A DNA stretch of 39,906 nucleotides from Candidatus Babeliales bacterium (GTDB lineage Bacteria; Babelota; Babeliae; Babelales; JACPOV01). Where the stretch lies: NCBI GenBank assembly GCA_040879965.1, contig JBBDJI010000006.1:1-39906 (forward strand), read 5' to 3'. The position numbers were made by a program, and so were the translations under genes. This document shows, piece after piece, positions 1 to 8,648 of the stretch (position 1 is the stretch's first letter; every line of letters starts with the position of its first letter). The notes beneath the pieces are model-generated. The model saw nothing but the letters and a program-made list of their open reading frames with translations. It ran no database searches and was not told the origin of the DNA.

Positions 1-848
1 AATTGATCATATTGTTTTGGTATTGTACCATTTTGGATGGCAATAAAATCTTGCCAAGAAACACCAAACTCTCGTGCTTGTGCAATTGGTACGAATTGTT
101 TTTGTTCAATTGGTTGAAACAGATGATATGTTGAAAAATATAAAAATTGAGAAATATATGGCCCAACTAAATCACCGCTCGAAATACCACGAAATAATAA
201 ATCTGCGGTTACCGTGCCATTAGAAGAAGGTCCTTTATAAGCATTGCCAAGTGCTGTTAAAATAGTAGCAGCATTATTAGTAATTGAACCACCATTAAAT
301 AAATCAATATCAGTATTTTGACCTGTACCATAATCTTCAAACCGTACATCACGACTAATTGCTTGTAAGTAAACTTCAATCATATCGGCTGCTGCTTGGT
401 TACTGCTTAACAATGGTGCTGAAGGCATTGGAATAACGCTATTTGGTAAGCCTTCTATTGATAAAGAAATGGAGGCTTGAGGATTAACAAATTTTATTGT
501 AGCATTTGATGCTCTATTTATTGCATTAAAATCAGCTTGTTTACCCGTTGAAAGAGCAGTTAAAAGCTTTTGATAATTTTGTGCTCCTTCGGTGGTGAGT
601 ACACTAGTGGCTGAATCATGTGCTAAACATTTCGTAAATGATCCGGCATAATTTGGTATCGTATCATCACCATTATGTTCAGTGGTTATGTTGTAAGGGG
701 ATTGATTAATAACTGAAACCAATGATGCGGCATAGCGTGCTTGAAAGTTGACGCTGATTGGCCGATCAATAGGATTAAACATGTAATTAGCACCATTAAT
801 GGTTAAATTACATGTTGCTAATATCATTAAATATAATTGTTTCTTCAT
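1..848 (-). CDS. Vanadium-dependent haloperoxidase-like secreted protein (C-terminus beyond window)
   Basis: The reading frame is open for 282 codons from the ATG at 848 to the window edge, with a GGAG Shine-Dalgarno about 8 bases upstream. Residues 1-21 form a short signal-like sequence. Around residues 215-235 the protein reads LLFRG, then GDLVGPYISQF, and near the edge DFIAIQNG. This order (LFRG, G-[DE]-L-x-GPYISQFL, then a W-x-x-[FW]-x-AIQNG segment) is what I know from algal and cyanobacterial vanadium bromoperoxidases of the PAP2/haloperoxidase superfamily, which oxidise halides with peroxide. The vanadate-binding His/Arg residues lie in the C-terminal part, which is not in the window, so activity cannot be judged. 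The gene starts 29 bases after the end of the barrel-like gene at 878-2509 on the same strand, so the two are probably co-transcribed. Confidence 0.75.
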   Translation of the reverse strand, partial: MKKQLYLMILATCNLTINGANYMFNPIDRPISVNFQARYAASLVSVINQSPYNITTEHNGDDTIPNYAGSFTKCLAHDSATSVLTTEGAQNYQKLLTALSTGKQADFNAINRASNATIKFVNPQASISLSIEGLPNSVIPMPSAPLLSSNQAAADMIEVYLQAISRDVRFEDYGTGQNTDIDLFNGGSITNNAATILTALGNAYKGPSSNGTVTADLLFRGISSGDLVGPYISQFLYFSTYHLFQPIEQKQFVPIAQAREFGVSWQDFIAIQNGTIPKQYDQ

Positions 849-877
849 TCATTACTCCTCTCTAAAAATATATTTTT

Positions 878-2509
878 TTAAAATGAGATACCGAATTTAC
901 CCCATAAAAGCCAACGATTTAATGCCGTATTATTTTTGCTTGGAAATTCATAAGAGCCACCTATTGAAGTTATTACTGGATAGCAACTTTCATCCCAATG
1001 ATAACCAATCATTCCATAAACAGTATGAGAAAGTATGCATGGATGAGCAGCTGATGAAAGATCAAGATCTGTTTCTTGAATAATAGCCCGATCATAACTA
1101 TTGAGAATGCCTGTCGTGTTAAGATTTCCGTTTAAAACTAAATTAGCAAAACTTGCTTCATTCAATAATAAATTATTGGTAATATCCCGTACTGGATTAG
1201 TAAGTCCACTACCGACATGATCTTTAATTGCTGCTTCTGTTTCGAATCTTCGTTTTAAGTTAAGGCATTCTGCTTGTTTTGCATAAAAATTATATCCTGC
1301 TTCAACATTAAAACCATTTTCGCCACAATATTGTGTGAGCATTAATGCAGTATTAAGGGCGATGTTAAAACCAGGTTTTACTACCACATCTTGAGTAAGG
1401 ATATTTATTCCTGGCGTATTTAAAAATATAGCCGATAAACTCAGGCCTCCTACTTGCAAATTGGATGCTTGTTGAGATTGTGCAGGATTGGCATAAAGTT
1501 CAATATAGCGACTCCATGGTTTATTTTTTAAATCTAACGATCGTTTTTGTGTTTTACTCAATAAGTACTGCATGGTAATATCAAGACCATAAGAAAATTC
1601 TAAACTATGATCACAGTTATGCCATAAAAAGAGTTCGGTAGCACTTCCCCATAAAAATCCAAAATGATTGCCATTACCTGCAATTGGTTCAAAAACAAAC
1701 TCTGCTTTTGGTGTATTGCCTGTAGGAATAATAATTCCTACGTATGGTTTTAGTTCATAGCAATGTTCCTCCAAAAACGTTGCGCCTCCATATAATTGAA
1801 TGAAGGCTAAGCGTGTTTTATAATGCGTGTTATCATCAATTTTACCAAACTGCCAGCCGCTTTGTGATAATGCTTGCATCATAGTAGTTTGAAGATTATT
1901 TAAATTAGTTTGTTCTCCTGTAATAGGAGGAACATCATATAATCCGCCCGTTGGTTGTGTTTCTTGCAAACCCATTGTATTTCTTACATGCAAAATTGGT
2001 GCTGATAAATTGAGCCAATATTCACGATCACAAATACAAAATAAATGTTCATAAGAGAGCCCTAAACCGATAATCGATTGTTTTGGATTTACTTGAATAG
2101 TGCTCTGATATGCTTCCGTAAGATTATCAATACTTAATAACATTGCATTTACCATAGGGCTAAAACGAACACTTGGGATATTAAAGTTTTGCGGGAACAA
2201 GGCATTATCACTCTCTGATAAGTTACCATTCACCGCTGCTTGTGATGATCCAAAAGGCATGAAAAATTTACCAATTTTATGAGGCTTTATTGATTCGCCA
2301 CCAAATAAAGTAGCTTGAATAGAAAAATGATGCGGAGATTTTCGTGTTTGTCGATGTTGATATTTTGAATGAGCTATAAATTCTGGAGAACCTACTTGAT
2401 ATGGTGCTCGGACCCAAAAATAACTATGACTTGTTACATCACAATTATCATTGGATATAATAAGAAAAAAAAAGGGAAATAAGAATAAGTACAAAAATTT
2501 TTTTTTCAT
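878..2509 (-). CDS. Outer-membrane beta-barrel-like protein
   Basis: This 543-residue protein is of no family I recognise. The start is taken at the ATG at 2509, which has an AAGGAG Shine-Dalgarno; a frame-open extension to 2551 has none. The N-terminus (MKKKFLYLFLFPFFFLIIS) is a signal peptide. The protein ends GKFGISF, with the terminal aromatic residue typical of barrels inserted by BamA. Alternating hydrophobic stretches are spread throughout. Near residues 262-285 a PTGN segment is followed by GNGNHFGFLWG, a pattern that recurs in loosely similar form in the proteins at 18018-19487 and 35259-36992. It precedes the haloperoxidase-like gene by 29 bases. An outer-membrane location is inferred from the signal peptide and C-terminus; the substrate is unknown. 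Confidence 0.7.
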   Translation of the reverse strand: MKKKFLYLFLFPFFFLIISNDNCDVTSHSYFWVRAPYQVGSPEFIAHSKYQHRQTRKSPHHFSIQATLFGGESIKPHKIGKFFMPFGSSQAAVNGNLSESDNALFPQNFNIPSVRFSPMVNAMLLSIDNLTEAYQSTIQVNPKQSIIGLGLSYEHLFCICDREYWLNLSAPILHVRNTMGLQETQPTGGLYDVPPITGEQTNLNNLQTTMMQALSQSGWQFGKIDDNTHYKTRLAFIQLYGGATFLEEHCYELKPYVGIIIPTGNTPKAEFVFEPIAGNGNHFGFLWGSATELFLWHNCDHSLEFSYGLDITMQYLLSKTQKRSLDLKNKPWSRYIELYANPAQSQQASNLQVGGLSLSAIFLNTPGINILTQDVVVKPGFNIALNTALMLTQYCGENGFNVEAGYNFYAKQAECLNLKRRFETEAAIKDHVGSGLTNPVRDITNNLLLNEASFANLVLNGNLNTTGILNSYDRAIIQETDLDLSSAAHPCILSHTVYGMIGYHWDESCYPVITSIGGSYEFPSKNNTALNRWLLWGKFGISF

Positions 2510-2601
2510 AAAAGCTCCTTTATTAGTTAATTTGTTCGAAATCTTATACAATTATAGAGAGTTGTAAAGATTTTCCATGTCATTATATCAGAAATATTGT
2601 T

Positions 2602-3162
2602 ATGCGGTTATTTATAAGTATTGATTTGCCACAAAAAGAGCTTAATTATTTAAAAAATATTCAAAATCAATTATGCATAGGTAAGTTTTTTGAAGGTCGA
2701 CTTACTAAAAAAGAACAGTTACATATTACTATTAAATTTATTGATCAGATAGAAGAAAAAAATATTTCGGCAATACAAAATCTGTTAGAATTAATTTCAT
2801 TTGAGCCATTTAAAATTTGTTTAGGAAATTTAGAAGTAATTGTTAAGGATAAACAGGTACGTCTCATTTGGATTACTGTTTTAAGTAAGCAATTAGCATT
2901 ACTTGTTCAACAAATTGAGAATATATTGGAGCCATTTGTTGCAATAGAATCGCGATCTTATACTGGTCATATTACATTGGCTCGCGTAACAGCAGTTAAG
3001 GATAGGCAGCAATTAATAACACATCTTAATGCTATTGATATAGATTCTAATATATGCTTTATAACAAATGAATTTAACTTAAAGCAATCAGTATTATTTC
3101 AAGAGGGTTCTGAATATCATATAATCGAGACTTTTCCATTAATGGTAAAAAAAGAAGAGTAG
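2602..3162 (+). CDS. thpR: RNA 2',3'-cyclic phosphodiesterase (2'-5' RNA ligase family)
   Basis: This 186-residue cytoplasmic protein belongs to the 2H phosphoesterase superfamily. Two HxTx motifs, H41-I-T43 and H123-I-T125, are the paired catalytic histidines of the family, and the length matches bacterial ThpR/LigT (about 180 residues). The family opens 2',3'-cyclic phosphates on RNA and can ligate 2'-5' links in vitro; the physiological role is unclear even in model bacteria. The start is the ATG at 2602 (MRLFISIDLP, the usual family N-terminus). There is no clear Shine-Dalgarno. Its last 24 bases overlap the convergent holB gene. Confidence 0.9.
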   Translation: MRLFISIDLPQKELNYLKNIQNQLCIGKFFEGRLTKKEQLHITIKFIDQIEEKNISAIQNLLELISFEPFKICLGNLEVIVKDKQVRLIWITVLSKQLALLVQQIENILEPFVAIESRSYTGHITLARVTAVKDRQQLITHLNAIDIDSNICFITNEFNLKQSVLFQEGSEYHIIETFPLMVKKEE

Positions 3163-3888
3163 ATATAGATTTTTCCAAAATAATTTACTACTTCCAGGCA
3201 TTGGTGGTTTTTCTATGGCGTTTTTTAATAGTTCAAGAATGACAGATGTTTTTTTTGAAGATTCGCTAGATACCTTTTGCTTTAGCCAATATGAATAAAG
3301 TTTATCTAAAAGTTCTAAACTATCTCGATCCGTTAAATTTGCTTGCTCAAGCATTGCGGTAAAAGCTATTGGATCTGAAGATTTCGATATAAAATAAGAA
3401 AGAAATTCATTGTAATCAGTATTTTCAGATAAATTATATACATGGTTAATACAGCGTGATTGTACGGTAGGTAAAATATATTCAGTACGTTCTGCAAGCA
3501 ATATAAAATGATAGCCTTGCGGCGGTTCTTCTAATATTTTTAATAAATTATTCGCACTTGATTGATTGAGAAAATCAGCTTTTTCAAGAACAATAAAAAA
3601 ATGTTCATTGGGATCCAATGCAAATGAAGTTACTTTAAATAAAGGTTCTAATTGCTCACGAGTATATTGTTTTTCAGGGCAGAGCCATAACAAAGAGTGA
3701 TGTTGCTTTTGTTGAATGGCTAAGCAGATGCTACAAGTCTTACAAGATGATGGGCAAAAAAATTGCTGCAATGTGTTAATAACAAGATGAGTAAGTGCTT
3801 CTTTTTTGCCAATCCATAAATAAGCCGGATGTTGTATCAATTGAGTTTTAGAATATATTATTGGAGTAGATTTTTTTTGATAATCCAT
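3139..3888 (-). CDS. holB: DNA polymerase III delta' subunit (clamp loader)
   Basis: This 249-residue protein resembles the delta' subunit of the clamp loader, which loads the beta sliding clamp. A cysteine cluster at about residues 44-54 (CPSSCKTCSIC) matches the zinc module of the gamma/delta' family. It is followed by a segment ending in ADFLNQSSANNLLKILEEPP, the most conserved stretch of the family, and then by a sensor-like LPTVQSRC. The Walker A region is degenerate (WIGKKEAL), as is normal for delta', which does not hydrolyse ATP. It is short compared with E. coli HolB (334 residues), with a reduced C-terminal collar domain. It overlaps tmk by 31 bases, a common tmk-holB pairing that implies coupling, and overlaps thpR tail to tail by 24 bases. 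Confidence 0.87.
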   Translation of the reverse strand: MDYQKKSTPIIYSKTQLIQHPAYLWIGKKEALTHLVINTLQQFFCPSSCKTCSICLAIQQKQHHSLLWLCPEKQYTREQLEPLFKVTSFALDPNEHFFIVLEKADFLNQSSANNLLKILEEPPQGYHFILLAERTEYILPTVQSRCINHVYNLSENTDYNEFLSYFISKSSDPIAFTAMLEQANLTDRDSLELLDKLYSYWLKQKVSSESSKKTSVILELLKNAIEKPPMPGSSKLFWKNLYLLFFFYH

Positions 3889-4502
3889 GAGTGTATATAA
3901 TCAATCGCTTGTTGTGTTAATATTGCAGTTGGTTTATTGCCATCTAATGTTATAACATTGTTTCTATTTTTAAATTCGGTTTCATAGCCAGCGATGAGTT
4001 TTTTAAAAAACATTTCAGATTTTTTATCAAATTCACTCATTGCGCCACGTTGCTCCCTTCTTTTTTGTGCAATAAGTCCTTCAATTTCTACATAAAAAAC
4101 AATATCAGGCTCGATGCCATCCATAGCCCAGTGATTTATTTGTTTTATCATATTGATATCAAGGTCTTGGGCATATCCTTGATAAACAACTGAAGAATCA
4201 GCAAGTCGATCAGATATAATAATTTTATTACGCGCTAATTCTGGAATAATTACTTCTGTAAAATGCTGTGCTCGATCTGCTGCAAATAACAAATATTCAG
4301 CTTTTGGAACTATTGGCAAGTTTTGATGTTGTAACATTTCTCTAATTTTTTTACCGATTTCAGAACCGCCTGGTTCTTTAGTTAATAAAACAGAAAAACT
4401 TTCAGTGGCTAATGCCTTAAAAATACTATTAGCAAGTACCGTTTTTCCTGATCCATCTATTCCTTCGAGGGCAATAATAATGCCGCGCTCTAAAACTGGC
4501 AT
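3858..4502 (-). CDS. tmk: Thymidylate kinase
   Basis: This 214-residue enzyme phosphorylates dTMP to dTDP. The P-loop GIDGSGKT is at residues 14-21, followed by the family motif KEPGGSEIG. A DR pair (IISDRLADSSVVYQG) lies near residue 97, and a LID-like segment with several arginines around residues 145-155. The length is typical of bacterial Tmk. The start is the ATG at 4502, preceded by AAGGAA. It lies upstream of holB with a 31-base overlap. A dTMP kinase is expected even in organisms that import nucleotides. Confidence 0.95.
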   Translation of the reverse strand: MPVLERGIIIALEGIDGSGKTVLANSIFKALATESFSVLLTKEPGGSEIGKKIREMLQHQNLPIVPKAEYLLFAADRAQHFTEVIIPELARNKIIISDRLADSSVVYQGYAQDLDINMIKQINHWAMDGIEPDIVFYVEIEGLIAQKRREQRGAMSEFDKKSEMFFKKLIAGYETEFKNRNNVITLDGNKPTAILTQQAIDYIHSWIIKKNLLQ

Positions 4503-4601
4503 TTTGAATTCCTTTTTTATTACGATGAACTTTGATTAATTCAAAAAAATAGCTATGGTAAGTATACCAAAAGAATATTAAACAAAACAGGAGTTTGTTC
4601 C

Positions 4602-6200
4602 ATGTTTGCTTCGTGGCAAAGTTTTTTCGGTTTTTCAAAATCATTAGAAGATGATGCATTTAAAAAAAAATATCAAGATATTTTAATTGATGGCAAAATA
4701 ATGTATGCGGGTTGTTTATTACAACGGGCAGCGCAATTGTATCCTGATAATATTGCCTTAATTTGTCGCGATCAAAAAATTACATTCAATGAATTATATA
4801 AAAAAGCCACGGCAGTGAGCAAACGCTTAATTGCAATGGATGTAAAACCACGTGATCGTGTAATTTTATTGTTTGAAAACTCTATTGAATTTTATATAGG
4901 CTATTATGGTATTTGGCAAATTGGTGCAGTAGTAGCCGCTTTAAATACTTTTTTGCATGAAAGAGAGTTGCATCATATTATTCAAAATGCAACACCGAAG
5001 GCTATGGTTATTTCCAATGAATTTGCCTCACGATTAGAAGAATTTGCTGGTCAAGAATTACCGCAATATATTACTGAAGATGAATTACAGCAAATTACAA
5101 AAACTGTAGAAACTGATAATGCTTTTAAAGTGCATTCTTTAGAACCTGATGAAATGGTAGCGCTTTTATATACATCTGGTACTACTGGCTTTCCTAAAGG
5201 AGTTATGCTTAGTTCAAAAAATATTATGACCAATTTAATTCAAGGGATTTGCCGTACTGATGCAACACCAAAAGATAGAGTATATGCAGCATTACCGTTA
5301 TTTCATAGTTTTGCACAAAATATTTGCGTCTGGGGAAGCTTTTTTGTTGGAGCTTCAACGATTGTTATACCACGTATTGAGCGGCGATTATTACTTGAAG
5401 GATTGGAACATAAGCCAACTGTAGCAGCCGGGGTACCAGCATTATATGGATTATTTTGTCTGATGAAAACTGTACCATTTGATACCATTCGTTTTTTTAT
5501 TACTGGTGGTGATGCATTACCTGATAAGATACGAAGCTCTTTTGAGATAATTTATCGTAGGCGATTATGTAATGGTTATGGATTAACGGAAACATCGCCA
5601 TTAATTGCTATTAATTTTGACGATGAATTATTAGCGCCGAATACCGTTGGTAGTGTGTCGGTAGGAATACAATGTTCATTGCGTGATGAACAAGGTAATG
5701 AAGTAAAAAAAGGGCAAAAAGGAATTTTATGGGTTAAGGGCGATAATGTCATGCTTGGTTATTACAACGCGCCAGAATTAACAGAAAAAGCTATAAAGGA
5801 TGGATGGTTTGATACGGGAGACTGGGGATACTTTGATAAAAAAGGCCGACTAATTATTTCTGGAAGGCATAAAGATTTAATTATTCATAAAGGTATTAAT
5901 GTTTACCCTCAAGAAATTGAGAATGTTGTTTTAACACATCCAGCAGTAATCCAAGCTGCAGTGGTTGGCAAAAAAGATGTTGATGTTGGTGAAATTCCGG
6001 TGGCATTTGTAGTCCTTAAAGAAAAAGTTGCAGATCTTGATAAAGAACTGAAAAAACTATGCCAGCAACATCTAGCATCTTATAAAATTCCCCGCCAATT
6101 TATTGTGTTAAAGCAAGATGAAATTCCATTAACACCATTAAGAAAAATTGATAAAAAACGATTAAGAAAAGAATTTTTAGGTCAAGACAATAATTCATAG
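4602..6200 (+). CDS. Long-chain acyl-CoA synthetase / AMP-dependent ligase
   Basis: This 532-residue enzyme of the ANL (AMP-binding) superfamily activates a carboxylate through an acyl-adenylate, most often a fatty acid to acyl-CoA. The ATP-binding P-loop YTSGTTGFPKGVM lies at about residues 190-202. GYGLTETSP is at about 325. The hinge segment runs from WFDTGDWGYFD to GRHKDLIIHKG near 405-430, and the catalytic C-terminal lysine region (TPLRKIDKKRL) is near 510-520. All core motifs are intact. The start is the ATG at 4602 with an AGGAG Shine-Dalgarno. The best guess is a FadD-type ligase that activates host-derived fatty acids for membrane lipid; the acyl specificity cannot be read from sequence. 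A GT4 gene follows 17 bases downstream. Confidence 0.88.
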   Translation: MFASWQSFFGFSKSLEDDAFKKKYQDILIDGKIMYAGCLLQRAAQLYPDNIALICRDQKITFNELYKKATAVSKRLIAMDVKPRDRVILLFENSIEFYIGYYGIWQIGAVVAALNTFLHERELHHIIQNATPKAMVISNEFASRLEEFAGQELPQYITEDELQQITKTVETDNAFKVHSLEPDEMVALLYTSGTTGFPKGVMLSSKNIMTNLIQGICRTDATPKDRVYAALPLFHSFAQNICVWGSFFVGASTIVIPRIERRLLLEGLEHKPTVAAGVPALYGLFCLMKTVPFDTIRFFITGGDALPDKIRSSFEIIYRRRLCNGYGLTETSPLIAINFDDELLAPNTVGSVSVGIQCSLRDEQGNEVKKGQKGILWVKGDNVMLGYYNAPELTEKAIKDGWFDTGDWGYFDKKGRLIISGRHKDLIIHKGINVYPQEIENVVLTHPAVIQAAVVGKKDVDVGEIPVAFVVLKEKVADLDKELKKLCQQHLASYKIPRQFIVLKQDEIPLTPLRKIDKKRLRKEFLGQDNNS

Positions 6201-6217
6201 TAAACCATAAAAGTTAT

Positions 6218-7315
6218 ATGAAGAAGAAGCGATTAGTTCATATTATTTCAAGTTTAAAACGCGGTGGGGCAGAAAGCCTTTTAGTTGATTTAATAAAAAA
6301 TCTTCATACATTTGATCATCAAGTAATTTATTTTCATGATGGACCGAATCGCCAACGTTTGCAAGATATAGGAATTTCAACGTACCCTGTTAAGGGATTA
6401 TTTTGTCTATATGATCCATTTTTTTTATATCAATTATATAAATTGCTCAAAAAATTAAAGCCAGATACGATTCATACTGCTTTATGGGCAGCAAATTTTT
6501 TTGGAAGATTTCTTGCCAGATATATGAATATCTCTTTTGCTTCAGTTATACATTTGGGCGTACATCAAGATGGATTTATACGCAATATTTTAGATGCATT
6601 AACATTTCGTTTTTCTGGTGCAGTAATAGCAGTCTCACAAGAAGTTGCGCAGTCAGTTTATGATCGATTATGGCTTAATGCAAAGCGAATAAGTGTAATT
6701 CCAAATGGAATTAACATCCCAGATGTTCAAAGAGAAGCTCAGACTCAAAAGATTAGCAGAAAACAGTTAAATTTAGCTGAAGACGTTTTTGTTATTGGAT
6801 CCGTTGGTCGTTTTATTCCCCGTAAAAATTATCATTTACTACTTTATGTATTTGCGCGATTAAAAAAAATTCATTCAAATATTGCTTTAATTCTTGTAGG
6901 GTTTGGTTCATTACAAGGAGAATTGCAACGATTAGCAAAAGAATTAAATGTGGACGATAGCGTAAGATTTATTGTTGGGCAAGCTGCATATGGTTATTAT
7001 CCATTATTCGACTGTTTTGTGCTTTCATCATTGCAAGAAGGTATTTCAATTGCATTACTAGAAGCTATGTGTTTTTCTTTACCTTGTATTTTAACAAGCG
7101 ATCAAAATCATGAAGTCATTACGAATGGCAAAAATGGTTTAATAGCCCCTGTAAATGATGAAATACGGCTTTCTGAAGCGCTACAAAAAATCATAGAAGA
7201 TAGTGAATTACGCAAAAAATTTGGTAGTGAAGCTTATCAAACATTGATTACACGATTTAATTTAGAAAAAATGAGCGTTTCTTATGAGCGAGTATTTAAT
7301 TCTTTAATCAAATAA
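6218..7315 (+). CDS. Glycosyltransferase family 4 (GT-B fold)
   Basis: This 365-residue cytoplasmic or membrane-associated glycosyltransferase has an N-terminal Rossmann half beginning HIISSLKRGGAESLL, with the GG-x-E loop common in GT4 enzymes. The C-terminal nucleotide-sugar half starts at GSVGRFIPRKN (about residue 192). The E-x7-E signature is seen in QEGISIALLEAM (about 268-279). It follows the AMP ligase by 17 bases on the same strand, so co-transcription is likely. The donor and acceptor are unknown; an envelope polysaccharide or glycolipid role is a reasonable inference. A second, divergent GT4 enzyme is encoded at 8649-9785. Confidence 0.88.
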   Translation: MKKKRLVHIISSLKRGGAESLLVDLIKNLHTFDHQVIYFHDGPNRQRLQDIGISTYPVKGLFCLYDPFFLYQLYKLLKKLKPDTIHTALWAANFFGRFLARYMNISFASVIHLGVHQDGFIRNILDALTFRFSGAVIAVSQEVAQSVYDRLWLNAKRISVIPNGINIPDVQREAQTQKISRKQLNLAEDVFVIGSVGRFIPRKNYHLLLYVFARLKKIHSNIALILVGFGSLQGELQRLAKELNVDDSVRFIVGQAAYGYYPLFDCFVLSSLQEGISIALLEAMCFSLPCILTSDQNHEVITNGKNGLIAPVNDEIRLSEALQKIIEDSELRKKFGSEAYQTLITRFNLEKMSVSYERVFNSLIK

Positions 7316-7484
7316 AAATTTCTTTTTGAGAAATTATGCCTAGTCGTTGATTTTTTATTTTCAAATAAATTTAAAAATATTTTTTATGATTAAATAATAA
7401 ATTATTGGTGAAAATATTTGCTTTTTATTTTTAGTTAATGTATTTTTTTACTATAAGTTTTTTTAGTTTTGATAACCTCCATTT

Positions 7485-7516
7485 CCCCTGTCCGTGACGT
7501 AATGTCTGGATAGGGG
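7485..7516 (+). terminator. GC-rich hairpin, possible intrinsic terminator
   Basis: CCCCTGTCC (7485-7493) pairs with GGATAGGGG (7508-7516), giving nine pairs with one G-U. The 14-base loop can form an extra GAC/GTC stem. It is strikingly GC-rich for this AT-rich intergenic region. TTCTTT follows on the plus strand, a weak U-tract. It lies 170 bases after the GT4 stop and 67 bases beyond the 3' end of the convergent minus-strand gene at 7583. A small structured RNA or protein-binding site is an alternative. Confidence 0.4.
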
Positions 7517-7582
7517 TTCTTTAATGTAAACCTTTAATTTGCAAAATTACAATTAGATATTCTTTAGGCCTTGGTTCAATTG

Positions 7583-8557
7583 TCAAATGATTGGAGTTTC
7601 TTTGGCTAATGGTTTATTTTGCAACATTGGATGTGTATTATTTTCTTTAGCGTAAAATTTCTTTGTTAGATAAGCTCGACCAGAATCGCCAAAAATCATA
7701 ACGCAGACATCAGTTTCTTTTAAATCTAAAGCATATTGATAGGCAGCATAGGCAATAGCGCCGCTACTCGGCCCAACTAAAAGACCGTGTTGATGGGCAA
7801 GAATTTTCAACATATTCAAAGCATCTTTATCATGTACCTCAAGAATTTCATCAATTATTTCTTTTTGCAGAACTGGCGAATCAAAATCGATACCCATTCC
7901 TTCAACTTGGTAAGGCTTAGGGTTTCCTTTTGTTGCACGCCATGAATTAATCGAATCGAGTGCTATTATTTTTATCTCTGGATTTTTTTCTTTTAAATAA
8001 CGACCAGCGCCGCTGACATGGCCACCGGTGCCGGCTGCAGCAAAAAAGTGAGTAATAGTACCATTTGTTTGCTCCCAAATTTCAGGGCCTAATAAGTGAT
8101 AATGTGCGTGAGCATTTGAAATATTAAAGTATTGATTAGGCATAAATGAATTGGGAATTTGTTTGTGTAAGGCAACCGCTTTGCTGTGGTAGCTTTTTGG
8201 ATCATCGAGTGTCGCTGTTGATGGGTTTATAACTACCTCTGCACCATACGCCCTGAGTGTATTTAATTTTTCCTGGCTAATTTTTTCAGAAACCGAAATT
8301 ATGACCTGATATCCTTTTATTGCGCCAATCATAGCGGTAGCAATTCCTTGATTTCCAGAAGAAGCATCTATAATAGTGCCGCCAGATTTCAATTTACCAG
8401 TACGTTCAGCTTCTTCTATCATATATAAAGCAGATCGATCTTTAATGCTTCCTCCTGGGTTTAAATATTCCAATTTAGCCAACATTGTTGCAGGAAAAGC
8501 AAAATTAATTTTAATAAGCGGTGTATTACCAATAGCTTGTAAAAGCGTTTTATACAT
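7583..8557 (-). CDS. PLP-dependent cysteine synthase / cystathionine beta-synthase family
   Basis: This 324-residue fold-type II PLP enzyme has the PLP lysine in NPGGSIKDR (about residues 33-41), a substrate loop SSGNQG where cysteine synthases usually have TSGNTG, and a phosphate-binding loop GTGGHVSGAG near 177-186. A late GPSSGA and a C-terminal GDSGRAYLTKKF also appear; the last resembles cystathionine beta-synthase more than CysK. There is no C-terminal CBS-domain pair. It probably performs beta-replacement on serine or O-acetylserine to make cysteine or cystathionine. The Thr-to-Gln change in the substrate loop means the substrate is uncertain. The start is the ATG at 8557 with AAGGAATG upstream. 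Confidence 0.85.
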   Translation of the reverse strand: MYKTLLQAIGNTPLIKINFAFPATMLAKLEYLNPGGSIKDRSALYMIEEAERTGKLKSGGTIIDASSGNQGIATAMIGAIKGYQVIISVSEKISQEKLNTLRAYGAEVVINPSTATLDDPKSYHSKAVALHKQIPNSFMPNQYFNISNAHAHYHLLGPEIWEQTNGTITHFFAAAGTGGHVSGAGRYLKEKNPEIKIIALDSINSWRATKGNPKPYQVEGMGIDFDSPVLQKEIIDEILEVHDKDALNMLKILAHQHGLLVGPSSGAIAYAAYQYALDLKETDVCVMIFGDSGRAYLTKKFYAKENNTHPMLQNKPLAKETPII

Positions 8558-8577
8558 GCTTCATTCCTTTGAATTAT

Positions 8578-8637
8578 ATTTACGTAATAAATGCATATGA
8601 TAACCAATACTTTACAATAAATAAATCATTTACGTAA
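8578..8637. promoter_or_regulatory. Two copies of a TTACGTAA palindrome, 50 bp apart
   Basis: ATTTACGTAA occurs at 8578-8587 and again at 8628-8637, exactly 50 bases apart. Each copy contains the 8-bp palindrome TTACGTAA. Both lie in the 91-base gap between the GT4 stop and the start of the cysteine synthase-like gene, so they could be paired operator half-sites for the latter. The base composition is AT-rich and no regulator is encoded next to it, so function is only a guess. Confidence 0.3.
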
Positions 8638-8648
8638 GGAAATTTATA

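Noticed and set aside
799-1083. 94-codon plus-strand frame over the gap between the two first minus-strand genes
   Set aside because: It is antisense to the C-terminus of the barrel-like gene and the haloperoxidase start, with no Shine-Dalgarno or motif.
4429-4659. 76-codon minus-strand frame overlapping the tmk start
   Set aside because: It shows no family motif and reads the tmk P-loop region in the wrong frame.
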